Of a stretch of 64,000 bases of DNA, positions 34,699 through 47,225 are shown piece by piece. The notes beneath the pieces were generated by a model. The model was not told the DNA's origin. It saw only the letters and a program-made list of their open reading frames with translations, and did not search any database. Each line of letters opens with the position of its first letter. Position 1 is the stretch's first letter. A program made the translations under genes and the position numbers. This stretch comes from Delphinus delphis (lineage: Eukaryota > Chordata > Mammalia > Artiodactyla > Delphinidae), in contig NC_082696.1 of NCBI RefSeq assembly GCF_949987515.2, positions 56,698,947 through 56,762,946 on the forward strand, written 5' to 3'.

Positions 34699-36586
34699 AT
34701 TTAATGTATATACTACAATTTGGTAAGGAGGCTGTCGTGATGTTTTTGGTACCCAGAGTAGGAAATCTAATATTACCATGCTGAATGATTAACATTAATG
34801 TTTCATGAAAAGGTTTTATATCTATTAGGTATTGTACATTCTTTTTGGTAGTCTTAGCCCTGCTAGAATATAAGGACACCAACATTAACCAGGTTGACAT
34901 TAAAATAATGTCTCTTCAACTGTGAGGACAAAATATGTGCTGCTTTTTCTGTCGTCTTTCCACCACATAATCAGAAGAGCCCTTCCCCTGCCCAGAGTCT
35001 GAATAGAGAGCTACCATTGGGTAAAATTATACTTAGAGAATATTTAGAATCATTGAGTTCCCCCACGCAATGTATTATTTGTGTGTCTAGCATTCTATCC
35101 AAGTGGTGCCCATATAATAAGGGCTACTTACTCTAATGAAGAGTTTCTTTTTTTCAAAAGGCATCTTATCCCTTGCTTGAGTAGTCCTCATGTAACTTAC
35201 TTGTTTTGCTGACTGATAACTGCTCCTGTTACGTCTGCCATTTAGTCTTGTGTCTGTACAGGGGCAGTGAAGTTGTAGATGTCTACTCTTTTATATGACT
35301 GTGTTTTAGACATGTGATGGCAGTTAAATTTTTCCCTTCCTTAGCCTTTTTTTCTAAGTGTAAAACTCCTTCAGTTTTCCTCTACATTAACATTAATCCA
35401 TTATATCAACACAATCTGTGTACAGTTGTTCAGTTCTCCATAGATCTAACAGTATTGACCTGTAGAATGCTTTCATCATCTCATTTCAAAGATACCAAAC
35501 TTTCAGTTGCTTATCCAATCTAAGAACAACTAACCTAATAATCTCATAGGAAAAAGAATTAAGGCTATTTTGCCATGATTTTACTTGTGAATTCTGTTCT
35601 TCTGTTACATTTCCATGTGTTGATATTTAAGTTATAATAATTTTCACAACCCATCATTTTTATCATTTCTTTTTTAAATTGGGGAATTTTGCCTTCATCT
35701 GGAACTTCTGTTTTCCTTTGTTATTTCTCAGAGATATTAATGACTCTGTAAGCAGTTCTTGAACCTTGGGGTATGATTCATCAAGGTCTGAACACCTGAA
35801 CTTATTTATTTGAAGAAGTTAGGTAATTCCTTACTACTTTCTCCATAAGGTAGAACTCAATATTTCTCCATGGGTAGCATTCAATATTTTTGGTATTTGT
35901 TCTGCTCTTTCCTGTCTTAAGCTAATATTCTCTGTAGAAGATGCATACCAAGTGAGAATGGACTTGCTTCTCCCATCTTCCTCAGGGAAGAACATATGTC
36001 CTGGTTTTATTTCCTTGCTTCAAGCTTGGTAAAAGAACTCTGTCATTTCTCTCGTTTTTACGTGCCTAGATATTTTTAGAGCTTTAACCATGTAGACACT
36101 ACTATAATAGGTTTTAAAAACATATACGTAATTATGATAGTTTTTATTGTGATTTTGCTACCATATTGTCTCTCATGTCCCTCTAATATTTTTCAGTTTA
36201 TAGTTCCTGCGTAGCCATAGTGTTTTATTAAAATTCAATTTTTTTTCTCTTATTTTTTTCAGGATTGTGGTGGAAATTCTACTCTTTTATGCCATTTCAT
36301 TTTTTAATGCCAACTGTTCTTTACACAACTTTATTTTTCTCATTTAAAACAAAGTATCATTGTAGAAAATTTAGAACATAAAATGTAGGAACGAAATCAT
36401 CTGTAAGATTCTCACTACTATCTAGCGATGGCCGCTGCAAATATTTTGGAGTATATATTTTTAAAAGTATGAATACTTAAGAAAATGGGTCCTATAGTAT
36501 ATGTAATGCTTTTTTGTTACTTAACACTTCTATGCATGTTTTTATGACAATAAAACATGCAATATATTATCTATTGTATTTTTTTT

Positions 36587-37120
36587 AGTTGAAGTATAGT
36601 TGATTTACAATGTGATTAGTTTCAGATATGTAACATGGTGATTTGATTAATAAATTTTAATGGCTGCATAGTATACATTTATCCTCATATCCTAGTTTAT
36701 TAAATTAATACTCTGCTATTGAAGATTTAAGTTAAATCTAGCCTTTCCCTATTATAAATAACATTGCAATAAAAACTTTTATGCTAAATATTTGCTAATA
36801 CATATTTTTCCCTTGAATATATTACTAGTACTGAAAATTTTGCATGCAAAAGTACTGACGAAATTCTTTCCAGAAAGAATCTACCAGTGTACATTTCTGC
36901 CTATAGTGTATAAGAGTATCCTTGTACTTACGTTCTTGCCAACCCTGTTTATTAGGGAGATAATTATATCTCACTGTTTTAATTACACTTCTTATTACTA
37001 CTGAGGTTAAAGATTTTTTCCCCATATATTTATAGGCCACTTACTGCTTTCTAGTGAGAATTGCCAATTTTTCATTTGATGAAGTTCAATTACTCTTTAT
37101 ATGAGAATTTATAATGAGAT
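36587..37120 (-). mobile_element. Antisense L1 3' scraps (young end plus old L1)
   Basis: 36587-36650 ('gttgaagtatagttgatttacaatgt') looks like the antisense 3' end of an artiodactyl-type L1. From about 36655 to 37120 the order 'ggctgcatagtatac', 'ctattataaataacattgcaat', 'ccaaccctgtttatt' fits a much older L1/HAL1 in antisense. Boundaries are approximate. Confidence 0.55.
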
Positions 37121-37751
37121 TTAAAAAAATTTTGTGATGTTTTGAGTGTACAAATAGGCAAGTCTATTCATCTTTTCATTTAGGAATCTTTTTTTGGTAT
37201 TATGCTTAGAAAGGCGATTCCAAAGACATGATTGAACCTCCCATCTCTTTTGAACTTTTTTCTTTTTAGTCTCACTGGTTTTAGTCAGAATGTTACTTGG
37301 ATCAGATGTATCTTTGTATTTAATTTGTAGGTGCGTATCTGAATATGTCCATATTGCATACTCTAAAGTGATCTAGCCATTTTCTCCCAAGGTTCTTATT
37401 ACTTCCACATTGTCTGCCATTTTAGGTTATTCATTCCTACTTTTACTTTTTAAGGGATGAAATTTTCATGAGGAAAGTTCATGTTCTACTTTTAGCTGAA
37501 TGTAAAATTTAGGAAAGGTCAAGATGGTTGAAGTGTTACCTGCTATAACAGGTCTCTTAAGTTTTATGGTCTATATTGGGAAAGCACTGGCTGTATTTTT
37601 TTATTTATCTTGGTTGAATGTTGCTTTTACCTCCTTCTTTGTGGCTCAAATTGTTAGAATAACGGGCTGAATATGACGATAAAATAGATAAATATAAGTT
37701 CATATACTTGTAACCAGGAACACTGTTAATTATAGGTAGATCTAGTTCAGC

Positions 37752-38040
37752 AGCTTTCTCTAGTTGCGGCGAGTGGGGACTACTCTTCGTTGCAGTGTGC
37801 AGGCTTCTCATTGCGGTGGCTTCTCTTGTTGCAGAGCAGGGCTCTAGGTGCATGGGCTTCAGTAGTTGTGGCATGTGGGCTCAGTAGTTGCAGCTTGTGG
37901 CCTCTAGAGAGCAGGCTCAACAGTTGTGGCACACGGGCTTAGTTGCTCTGTGGCATGTGGGACCTTCACGGACCAGGGCTCGAACCCATGTCCCCTCCAT
38001 TGGCAGGCGGTTTCTTAACCTGCGCCACCTGGGAAGTCCC
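37752..38040 (-). mobile_element. Long CHR-type SINE, truncated at its 3' end
   Basis: The body starts at 'agctttctctagttgcggcgag', so the usual AT-rich tail and 'ggctgcgttgggtctt' are missing. It ends with the tRNA head 'gccacctgggaagtccc'. No convincing target-site duplication was found. Confidence 0.85.
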
Positions 38041-39969
38041 AAAAAGGTATTATTAATATGTTAACTTAAACTCACAATGCGGACTTAAAAATACTTGCTT
38101 GTTTCCAATTTGTAGTAATAACAGATTCCAAACTATTTTGCTCATAGTTGGAATGGTTGTTCGAGGAGTAAGACCTTTTACCAAATTTCGTACATTTAGT
38201 CTTATTCTTCTCTGTTTGGCACTGTTCATTCACTTGTTTATTCATTCATTCTCAGTTGTGTGTCAAGTACTCTTAGGTTTGGGGAGACAAAAAGGAAAGG
38301 TAACAAAGTTCAATCAACTCACTCCCATTATCTTGCTTTCTGAAGTCTCCTCCTCTTGGAATTTTCATACATATATTTAAAAGGAGAATGGGCATGAAAA
38401 TTATGTTTGATATAATGAATGTTATGACTAATTTGGAAGAGCATATGGATTTTATAACTTGAGCAATATCTGTAATGTTTCGATATGGGAAAGAAATAAA
38501 TACATTTTATTAGCAGAATAAAGAATAAATTTCTGTGTTTGAGATGAGTAAAAAACGTTCTGGATAATGTTTATTCAGTTGAAAAACATAGATAAGTATG
38601 ACTTAGATTTAGAAATTGCTGTAAGCATTTTAAAAATATTTAAAATTTAATACATTATTTATCCAGCTTTATATGTACATGTGCACATATGCACATACAT
38701 ACATATGATGGCTCTAAATTTCTATTCAGTAAGGCAACTAAAAATCAGCATATTTTGTTTTTAAGAATCAAGGAAGCTATCAATTTGCCACGTGCATGAA
38801 AATGTAAAGTAAGCTTTTAAATATACAATGGTACCTAGCTTTAACCTTACTTACTATACATCTAATTAATTATAGTATGTGAGGAATAAATAGTATTTAC
38901 ATTCCAAGTAGTTTTAACTAAGTCGTGACCTTGGTTTTAGCTTTGTTAAGTTGTTGTGTTAGATTAAGTACCTGTAAATAATGAACATTAGTTATTCAGA
39001 AAATATAATTTATCTCATTCTCTGCAGTGCAACAACAATTTGCATAGCACATTTTTCTTGAGAGATAAATAAATGCTAAATAAATGCTGTCCTAATTTTC
39101 ACAGTCATTTTCCTTTGTTGTTTAAGACTTTATTTTGGAATGTATGAATACTTAATAATTTTTTATGCCACAAACCAAACTAAGAATAATTTACAATGTT
39201 ATAAATAACATACTCTGCTTTATGTAATTATTCTGATACTGAGTTCCATATGGACTGTTAATTCAAAACTTTTTTCAGAATTACTCAGTTAACATTTTCT
39301 TTTAACATACTTCATTATTCTTTGTTTTCAATACGCACATCATTTCATGTGCTAATCTAAAATTGCTTGTTATCTCAAAGGAAGACATTCCCTAAATTGA
39401 GTATAGTTTTTCTTTGAATACCATGTTTACTACAGTGTATAATGTATGCTGTTGATACAGTAGAGGTGTAGATACAACTCTAAGTTTTAAAATGCCTCCC
39501 TTTATAATTAAGAAAGGAAATACATGGATTTGCCTTAGTTTAATTTATGAGAATCAGAATGCCTCCTCTTTTTCTTGGGGCTTATTGGATAGTCACTGGT
39601 GCATCACATGGTTTTCCAATCCTTCTACTATTCTTAGAATCCCAGCCTGAGTAGAGAATTTGTAAATTACCCTGTTTTAATACTAATACCTAAGGTTATT
39701 CTGACTTCATAAAATAAACTTCTGGAGCTTTATTTATCTGTTTTTTAAAAGGTTTCTATAAGAAAGCAATTATTTCTTTCATGAAAGTTTGAAGCAAGTA
39801 TGCTTCTAAAACTATGTTGCCTGGTGTCTTTTTGTAGGGCAGACATTAATTAGCAATTCAGATTTTCCGGTCGTTGGTTTATTCAAATTTTCTATTTATT
39901 CTTAAATCAAATTTGATAATTTTATATATTTTCTGTGAAATTAGCCATTTCACTAGCCAAGTATTCAAG

Positions 39970-40160
39970 CTTTTTGCTCTACAGTTATTCATAATGTCTT
40001 CTTATTTAAAAAGAAAATTTTTTTTACACTAGCTTTTGGTTATGTTGCCCCTGTATTTCTGTCTGTTTTCTACTTTCTAATTTTTGATAGAGGAGTGTTT
40101 GTTTTCAGAGAACCAGCTTTTAATTTTGTTGCTCTTCTCTTTATTTTTTTTCCCCACATA
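39970..40160 (-). mobile_element. Probable old L1 ORF2 fragment
   Basis: 'gagaaccagcttttaattttgttgctcttctctttattt' is typical antisense L1 reverse-transcriptase sequence. It is short and diverged. Confidence 0.5.
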
Positions 40161-41217
40161 TGTTTTAGCTTTTATTCATATTGCAGGTATTAGTTTTAAA
40201 TAATAAGACATCTGGCAGTTTCCCAATCTTTAGATATGAAGTAGTTGGGACAAGCCTGATGTCCTTGTAGTCACATCCAGTTATAGCAGGTGTATTTGTT
40301 TCACAGTGGAAATGGGTTTCTTCTTTAAAAATTTTAATCTGTTTATAACTACTTGTTTTCTTATGCAATCAATAATAATGATGATAACATTTCAAATACT
40401 CTAAAAATATAAAGTGACATCAAAGACATTTATTGTATCTGAAAAATAAAGTAGATTCCAATGAGAATGTTAAAAGAGATGTATATTTTATGACCCGATA
40501 ACTAATGCTGATAGAAAATGACCTCATATTGATCATTAATTACCTCTTTTCATTACTTACTCATTTTCTCCACAAAGATTTGTTAGGCATCTTTTTTATA
40601 TTTTACTAGGTAGTTTTTGTTTAAACCACAAGTGTACAATCATTTAAACTTTACAAATATTTATCAGCAGTAGGAGAATAATCACCTTGGTTGATATAGA
40701 TTTAAAATTCTTTTTTCCTTGAATCATTTATCATCTTTTTTTAATTAATAAACTTTTTAAATAGCAGCCTTAAGTTTACAGAAAAATTGAGCAAAAAGGA
40801 TAGAATGTTCCAATATACCCTCTTTTATTTTGTTTCATAAATTCTTTTAATGGAAGCAACTGCTTTGTTACCTCTTGGAGCTTTGTAATAGTACTTACTT
40901 GAAAGTCTTTATCACATTGTTCCATATTACCTTCTTCTGGAGTGAACTTAAGTTCCATTGTTGATTTTGTTGACTGTCATTTTTAGTTTAAGATTTCTTC
41001 ATATGTTTTAGAATTTTAATTATGCTGATGGTGATGTTGATTTGTAGCTTCTTCCTTCCACATTCCCCTTCCTCCCCATCTTAGATTGCTATAGATTGTG
41101 GCCGCAAGTCTCATTTTGGTAGTAGTTCTTTTCAGCCCCTTCTTATAAACAGGGGAGCCCCATGCCCATGCTCTGGCCTCAGCTAAGCCTTGTTCTACTT
41201 TGCACATTGTTTACAAG

Positions 41218-41364
41218 GAGCACTTTTTTTTTTTTTACATTTTGACCATGCCACAGCATGTGGGATCTTAGTTCCCCTACCAAGGATTGAAGCCATGCCC
41301 CCTGTGGTGGAATCGTGAAGTCTTAACCATTGGACTGCCCGGGAAGTCCCCACAGAGCACTTTT
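41218..41364 (-). mobile_element. Older short tRNA-derived SINE
   Basis: The body at 41228-41354 runs from a T-run and 'acattttgaccatgcc' to the head 'ggactgcccgggaagtccc'. A perfect 10-bp duplication GAGCACTTTT lies at 41218-41227 and 41355-41364. It is related to the copies at 50.3 and 60.1 kb. Confidence 0.85.
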
Positions 41365-41540
41365 CATCTAGGTTATCTCACAGGAGCCAGACTCCTGGCC
41401 TTGCTGTCTAGAACTGGAGCTCAGCTTGTTACTTTAGCCCTACTCGGTGTTTTACTTTTTTTGGCTCAATTTCTGGTCCAGGGAGATATTTTTCTTCTTT
41501 TTAAGTTTGAAGTGTCTTTTAGGTTTTTCTCTTTTTCAGT

Positions 41541-41620
41541 CTTACCAGAAGAGGTGCATTCACCTTCTGCAATCTTACCAGAAGTGCATTCACCTTCTGC
41601 AATCTTACCAGAAGAGGTGA
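41541..41620. repeat. Small tandem repeat (33 + 30 bp units)
   Basis: A unit starting CTTACCAGAAG and ending TTCTGCAAT occurs at 41541-41573 (33 bp) and 41574-41603 (30 bp, missing one AGG-type triplet), with a third partial unit from 41604. All size steps are multiples of three, so an overlapping 123-codon frame (41287-41658) stays open across it. Confidence 0.9.
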
Positions 41621-43129
41621 ATTTTGTGCCATACCTTCTTTTTCATCTTAATCGCTAATACTTGTTTTCAGAAGTCAGCCTCCTTCACAGGTTAAGCATA
41701 AAAGGGAAGAGAGTTTTTTGAAGATAGTTTTAAGAAATTTAAAAGTAAAATATATTTTAGTTTAGTTTTTTTTAAGAGAAATGACTGTGATTATCCTTAT
41801 AGGATCATCATATTTTTTATTGTGACAAACTGCTTAAGGGTTTTGTTATTTAGAAACACTCTAAAACTTGAAAATAGTAGAATAACTAAATTCAGTATAT
41901 AGAATGTCGATTGTACTGTCAGAAACAGTGACCAATAAACACTTATTCAGCTTTTCTTTCTACTTAGGGTTAAAATTGAAATCTTAAGTTTGCTCAAGGC
42001 AATGGAAAATTAATCATGACAGTTATGTAGTTTTAATAAGAATAACTTAACTATAGACTTTACAAGTATTTTGATAATTTCAACAACAAAAAACCAAACC
42101 AGGAGCTCATTGTTACTTATATTATTAGTAAGCCTTATATATTTTTTGCTTTATTTTGGTATTTTTAACCCTGTCTCTTGTTTTATATGAGTACCTGGTT
42201 ATCATAACTTCATTTCTTATGCATTTTATGTATCAACTGATACCCAGAAAAAGTGATGTGTGGTATAATATTCCTGGAGATTCAATTTCTGTGTAGAGAG
42301 TTAAGTGTCTTGAAAATACCCCAAATAGAAAGATCCCCTAATAAATGCTGTGATTTTTATTGTCTATGCCAATAAGGAAAGAGGCTAAACATTATTCCTT
42401 GCATATTATCAATCTACCATGAAACATAATAAATCTCATAACAATAGTAAATGTGTATTTTAATAGTTACAGGTATTGCTTTCTGTGAAAAATGTTAATT
42501 TTCTTTTGATATACAATTAAATAAGCTTACTTGGAGAGTAATACTTTACCCACTTGCTCCATTTTGTAAATCTGGCCATATAGATGCTCAAGCAAATTTT
42601 TCATTTCTGTTTGTAAGCTGCTCTTCTTTTCCCTAACCAGCTTAGTTCAAAGTGCCATCCATGGCTCTTCTACTTGGAAAGAATATAATGGACATTCTGC
42701 ACTTATTGCATCTCTTAAGTAGTTCCAGTTAGATATTAGGATAAGGGATTTGCTTACTACCTCAAATGATTAAATTGTTAAAACATCTATTTTATTGCTA
42801 TTATGAACTAATAATAATTATATTATTAAAATTACTGAAATAGTTTTTCAGTGATCAGAATGTTTAGAAAATGGTGTATGTTAGCGTGATTCCTATGTGG
42901 TTACATTGTGCTTGATTAAAAAAAGGTTTTTCATTTGAAAAATAAGATTTGGTAGAGGAAATAAAGTTTAAATTATTCATTGGTCCTTGTACTATTAGTT
43001 ATCAGCTGATTTGTCTACATGATTTTTTTTGGTTTATATAGTGTTCATTCCAAATATGGCAATTTGTGAAAACCTATTTTATTTATTAAGTTAGTGATGC
43101 TTTGTGTCCTTAGCGGACAAAAAGTTAAA

Positions 43130-43332
43130 AAAATTGGTAAATCAGGGCTTCCCTAGTGGCGCAGTGGTTGAGAGTCCGCCTGCCGATGCAGGGGACATGG
43201 GTTCGTGCCCCGGTCCGGGAAGATCCCACATGCCGCGGAGCGGCTGGGCCCGTGAGCCATGGCCGCTGAGCCTGCGCGTCCGGAGCCTGTGCTCCGCAAC
43301 GGGAGAGGCCACAACAGTGAGAGGCCCGCGTA

Positions 43333-43369
<37 letters not shown>

Positions 43370-43380
43370 TGGTAAATCAG
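43130..43380 (+). mobile_element. Short CHR-type (CHR-2-like) SINE with a (CA)n tail
   Basis: The element spans 43146-43364. A perfect 16-bp duplication AAAATTGGTAAATCAG lies at 43130-43145 and 43365-43380, making it among the clearest insertions here. Where a poly(A) tail is expected after 'gcgtaccac' there is a (CA)n repeat of about 30 bp. Low divergence from the short-type consensus implies a recent insertion. Confidence 0.96.
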
Positions 43381-43398
43381 AATCTGGTTTGTATTATT

Positions 43399-43792
43399 TA
43401 TTTATTTATTTTTAAAATAAATAAATTTATTTATTTATTTTTAAAATAAATAAATTTATTTATTTATTTTTGGCTGCATTGGGTCTTCGTTGCTGTGCGC
43501 AGGCTTTCTCTAGTTGTGGCGAGCAGGGGTTACTGTTTCGTTGCGGTGCGCAGGCTTCTCATTGCTGTGGCTTCTCTTGTTGAGGAGCATGGGCTCTAGG
43601 CGTGCAGGCTTCAGTAGTTGTGACTCGTGGGCTCAGTAGTTGCGGCTTGCAGGCTCTAGAGCGCAGGCTCAGTAGTTGTGGTGCACAGGCTTAGTTGTTC
43701 CTCGGCATGTGGGATCTTCCTGGACCAGGGCTCGAACCCATGTCCCCAGCATTGGCAGGCGGATTCTTAACCACTGCACCACCAAGGAAGCC
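43399..43792 (-). mobile_element. Long CHR-type SINE with duplicated AT tail
   Basis: A perfect 15-bp duplication CTGGTTTGTATTATT flanks it at 43384-43398 and 43793-43807. The left AT-rich tail contains a repeated TTTATTTATTTTTAAAATAAA-like unit (about 43405-43465) before 'ggctgcattgggtcttcg'. It sits 18 bp from the neighbouring sense SINE. Confidence 0.94.
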
Positions 43793-43984
43793 CTGGTTTG
43801 TATTATTAAAAAAAATAATAAATAAAACCTCTTCTGATTAAATAGTATGTGTTCATTGTAGAAAATTTGGAAAAGAAAAAAAATGAAAAGTGTGAAATTT
43901 AGTGAGATTCTTTCCGCATTTCTCTGTATAGGACTTGCTTGCATATTTTTATGGATGAGATAATTTGAGTAAAAAACAGAATTT

Positions 43985-44430
43985 AATGAAATAAAAAATA
44001 AAGACAACTGTCAAAAGCAAACAAGATATTCTTCAGTAGGGAAATGGATAAACTGTGGTATTCAGTGGTAAAAGAAAATGAGCCAGCAAGCCATGAAAAA
44101 ACTTAGAAGAACCTTAAATGATTATTGCTAAGTGAAAGAAGTCAATCTGAAATGGGTACACACTATATGATTCCATCTATGTGACATTCTGTAAAAGGCG
44201 AAATTTTGGAGATAGTCAAAAAATAAGTGGTTACCAGGGGTTGGGGAGAAGGGAGAAAGGGGTGAATTGGTGGAGCATAGGGGATTTTTAGGGCAGTGAA
44301 TCTCTTCTGTATGATACTGTAATGATAGATACATGTCATTGTGGTCATCATACATTTGCCAAAACTTGTAGAATATACAGCACAAAGAGTAAATAAACTC
44401 TAATGTAAACTATGAGCTTTTTAAAAAAAG
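43985..44430 (+). mobile_element. Old L1 3'-end fragment
   Basis: 'caacaagatattcttcagtagg'-style text, 'gaaatggataaactgtggtat', 'gtgacattctgtaaaaggc', 'ggttaccaggggttggggag' and a final 'aaataaactctaatgtaaactatgagctttt' follow an old L1 ORF2 end and 3' UTR. Confidence 0.78.
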
Positions 44431-44540
44431 CCTAATTTGGTAGTCAGTGTGATAAACTAGACAGATAGATTTTGCTGTGTAAACATATTGTATCTAGATC
44501 TAAGCAGTGTTTTACAGTACAATCAAAATATCTCCTAGAC

Positions 44541-44735
44541 CAGTGCTGTCTTTTTGTGATGATTGAAATATTTTGTTTGCTCTTCAACACAGTAGTCACT
44601 AGCCACATGCGGCTGCTGATCTCTTGAAACATGGTTAAATGTAACTGAGGAATTGTATTTCATATTTTGTTTAATTGTAATTACTTGGCATACAAATAGC
44701 CTTGTGTGACTAGTGGCTACAATACTAGATATTGA
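44541..44735 (+). mobile_element. hAT-type DNA transposon fossil
   Basis: 'cagtgctgtct...', 'cacagtagtcactagccacatg', 'cttgtgtgactagtggctac' follow a known non-autonomous Charlie-like pattern in which the left and right ends are near-inverted. The subfamily is not named. Confidence 0.6.
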
Positions 44736-45744
44736 AGAATCTAAATTAGACAAGATATACCGAGAAATGTCAGCAGTGATTAATACAGTTAAATGGAGTT
44801 AATAGTTGATTGAAAAACCTTATTGTAAATATTGGTTCATTGCCAATTTGGAATCAGGTCTCCATTCTTTATCCTGTAGTTTTTTACTTTTGTCCTGTCC
44901 TCAGTACTTTAATCAATAATTTGTATAAAGGCACAGTTATTGAACTTGTGTTCTGGACTGGTTCAACACTGATAGTGTTTACTGATATATAGATTGCCAG
45001 AATCCAGATTTTAAAAGCTCTCTAAAGACTAAAAAAACAAAAAAAAGAAGAAAATGAAATTTATAAGGGATCTATTTGAAATTTTGGGCTTAAAAATTAT
45101 TATATAAAGTACAGGATATGGGAATCTGCCTACTAGGAATTTATGTGGAAAAAAACTAAAACCAAATACTTTTACTTGGCTACACATTCAATTTGAGCCA
45201 ATAGTGTGATATTGTTACCAATTTAAGCTATGTTTAGAAAAGTTTAACATCTAGTCCAGAGTTGTTTTAATCTCTTGATCTGCCCCAATCAAATTATATT
45301 TGAAATGTTATGCTCAGTTTTGGATGCCATTAAAAGTAAAAGGCTCAGTAAAAGGTAGATTTCTAAACGAACCTGGATAAAGAATCATCAAGAAACCAAA
45401 TTATATGACTAATAGTAAGGAATTGATGTATGTTTACCTGGGAAGGAAAGAACTTACGAGTGAAGTGTGCCTAATACTTTACTTGGCCTTATCTTTAAAT
45501 TTTTGAAGGGCTGTCTTGTAGAAATATTATTAAGATCATTCTCTGTAACCCCAGAGGGCACAGCCAGTGTTAGGTGAAAGCTATAGTGAGTCTGATTGGG
45601 CTCAATGTACGGAAGGATCTTTTGACTTTAAGCATCCTCTAGCAGTGGCATGAGTTTCCTTATGAAGTGTTCTACTTGCTGGTGGAAGTATGCTGGGTGT
45701 TCATTAGCCAGAAAAAAAAAAAAATGTCAATAACAGCAGTAAAT

Positions 45745-45905
45745 ATGTATAGAGCACCTGTTGTCAGATACCATGCTAATTTCTTTTAACAGAAAGGAAA
45801 GCTGAGGCACAGAGAACTTAAGAAAGTTCCCATAGTCATATAAGTAGGAATTGACAAAATTGATAAACTTAGTTCTGAGTCCAAGCCCGTGTTCTCAGCT
45901 GTCCT
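45745..45905 (+). mobile_element. MIR-like SINE fragment
   Basis: 'tatagagcacctgttgtcagatacc', 'gaaaggaaagctgaggcacagagaact' and 'agttctgagtccaagcccg' follow the MIR core and 3' half. Confidence 0.7.
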
Positions 45906-46689
45906 GTTTTTCGGACTCCTTTGGCAGTAATTATTGATTTTTGAGAGCTTTGTTTAGATGTCCTCCAAGGTCCCTTCTAAACTGAGCTTAGATGAGATTA
46001 CCCCATTGTAGTTTCTACAATGTATGGGTGTATGTGAAAGCTGTGAGGGAGATTCATCTGGTTCTTTTATTTAACAGACTGAAATGGAGGAGACATACTG
46101 GTGGTTGTCAGGAAGGTTAAGGAAGCTGTGATCTAACCAGTGATTAAAGTTTTAGTTGAAGCAATGGTTTCAAATCTATTGGTGCTTTTTACAGAACACT
46201 AGGATATATTGTATTTAGTTTCACCATTGAACCAAGAATAATTTTACTAGCAGAAGTTGGAGTTAGAATGTATGGATGCACATATTTACAATCATGAGCA
46301 CACTTTCTTGAGAAAAAATGCTGAAGTAAATATGCATGTCAGATATTTGTGTTAATATTTGTTGTATGTTCATTTATTTCCTGACAAGTGATAGTTGATT
46401 ATTCATACTTTTGTAGTATTTTCTTTGAATTATTATTCTATCATGATTGCTTTTATATGATAAATGCATTAGTATTATGTACATTTAGCAAAGATTCACT
46501 GAATATTTCTTCAGATGAAGACTGTGAAAATGTTTGCTTTAGACGTAAAGAACTTAATTACTTGCCTGGGACATAACTAGTGTACAAGTATTAGGTTTTG
46601 TTATCGTTTTCACTGCGATACAAATTATTTTGTGTACTTTTCTTACTCCCTTATTTGATTATGATTCGTTTATTTTGGTAATACTAAAT

Positions 46690-46915
46690 ACCTAATGTTA
46701 ATTACTTATTATATGCAAGGCACTGTGTCATATACATTTACATACATTATTTAGTTCACATCACAACCCTGTGAAGGGTATGTATGTACCCTTATTCCCA
46801 CTTTACAAATGAGAAAAGGAGGCTCAGAGCAGATGTCTAAGCTCCTAAAGCCAATGAGCAGCAGGCTTATGATTTGAGCCCGGACTGACTTTCTCCTAAC
46901 CTAAACTGCTGTGTG
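46690..46915 (+). mobile_element. MIR SINE
   Basis: 'caaggcactgtgtcatatacat', 'ttcacatcacaaccctgtgaagg', 'ctttacaaatgagaaaaggaggctcag' and 'gatttgagcccggactgac' give a nearly full-length MIR. Confidence 0.82.
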
Positions 46916-47089
46916 TTACTAGTGTTCATAAGCTTGGTAAATTATTAAATTAAGTTGACTGACAGGGGGTAATATAAAGTAAAAACTGAGTTGCTGATGT
47001 AGAATGCACTTACACAAAAGTTTTGAAAATATGAGTAGCAGTGGTATCAGTGGATTGTACCTAATCTGTATTTCCTTACATTCTATAAT

Positions 47090-47225
47090 TATAAATTAAA
47101 TATAATTTAATATTTAATATATTAAATAATTTATTTAATATAATTTAATTTATAATTTACATATAATTATAATTATGTGATTTGAATTATAATTTTATAA
47201 TTTAAATTATAATATTATAATTCTA
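47090..47225. repeat. AT-only low-complexity block
   Basis: Almost pure A/T built from TAATTTAATAT- and TATAATTATAA-like words that can pair with each other. Such blocks can extrude hairpins and be unstable. No function is evident. Confidence 0.85.
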
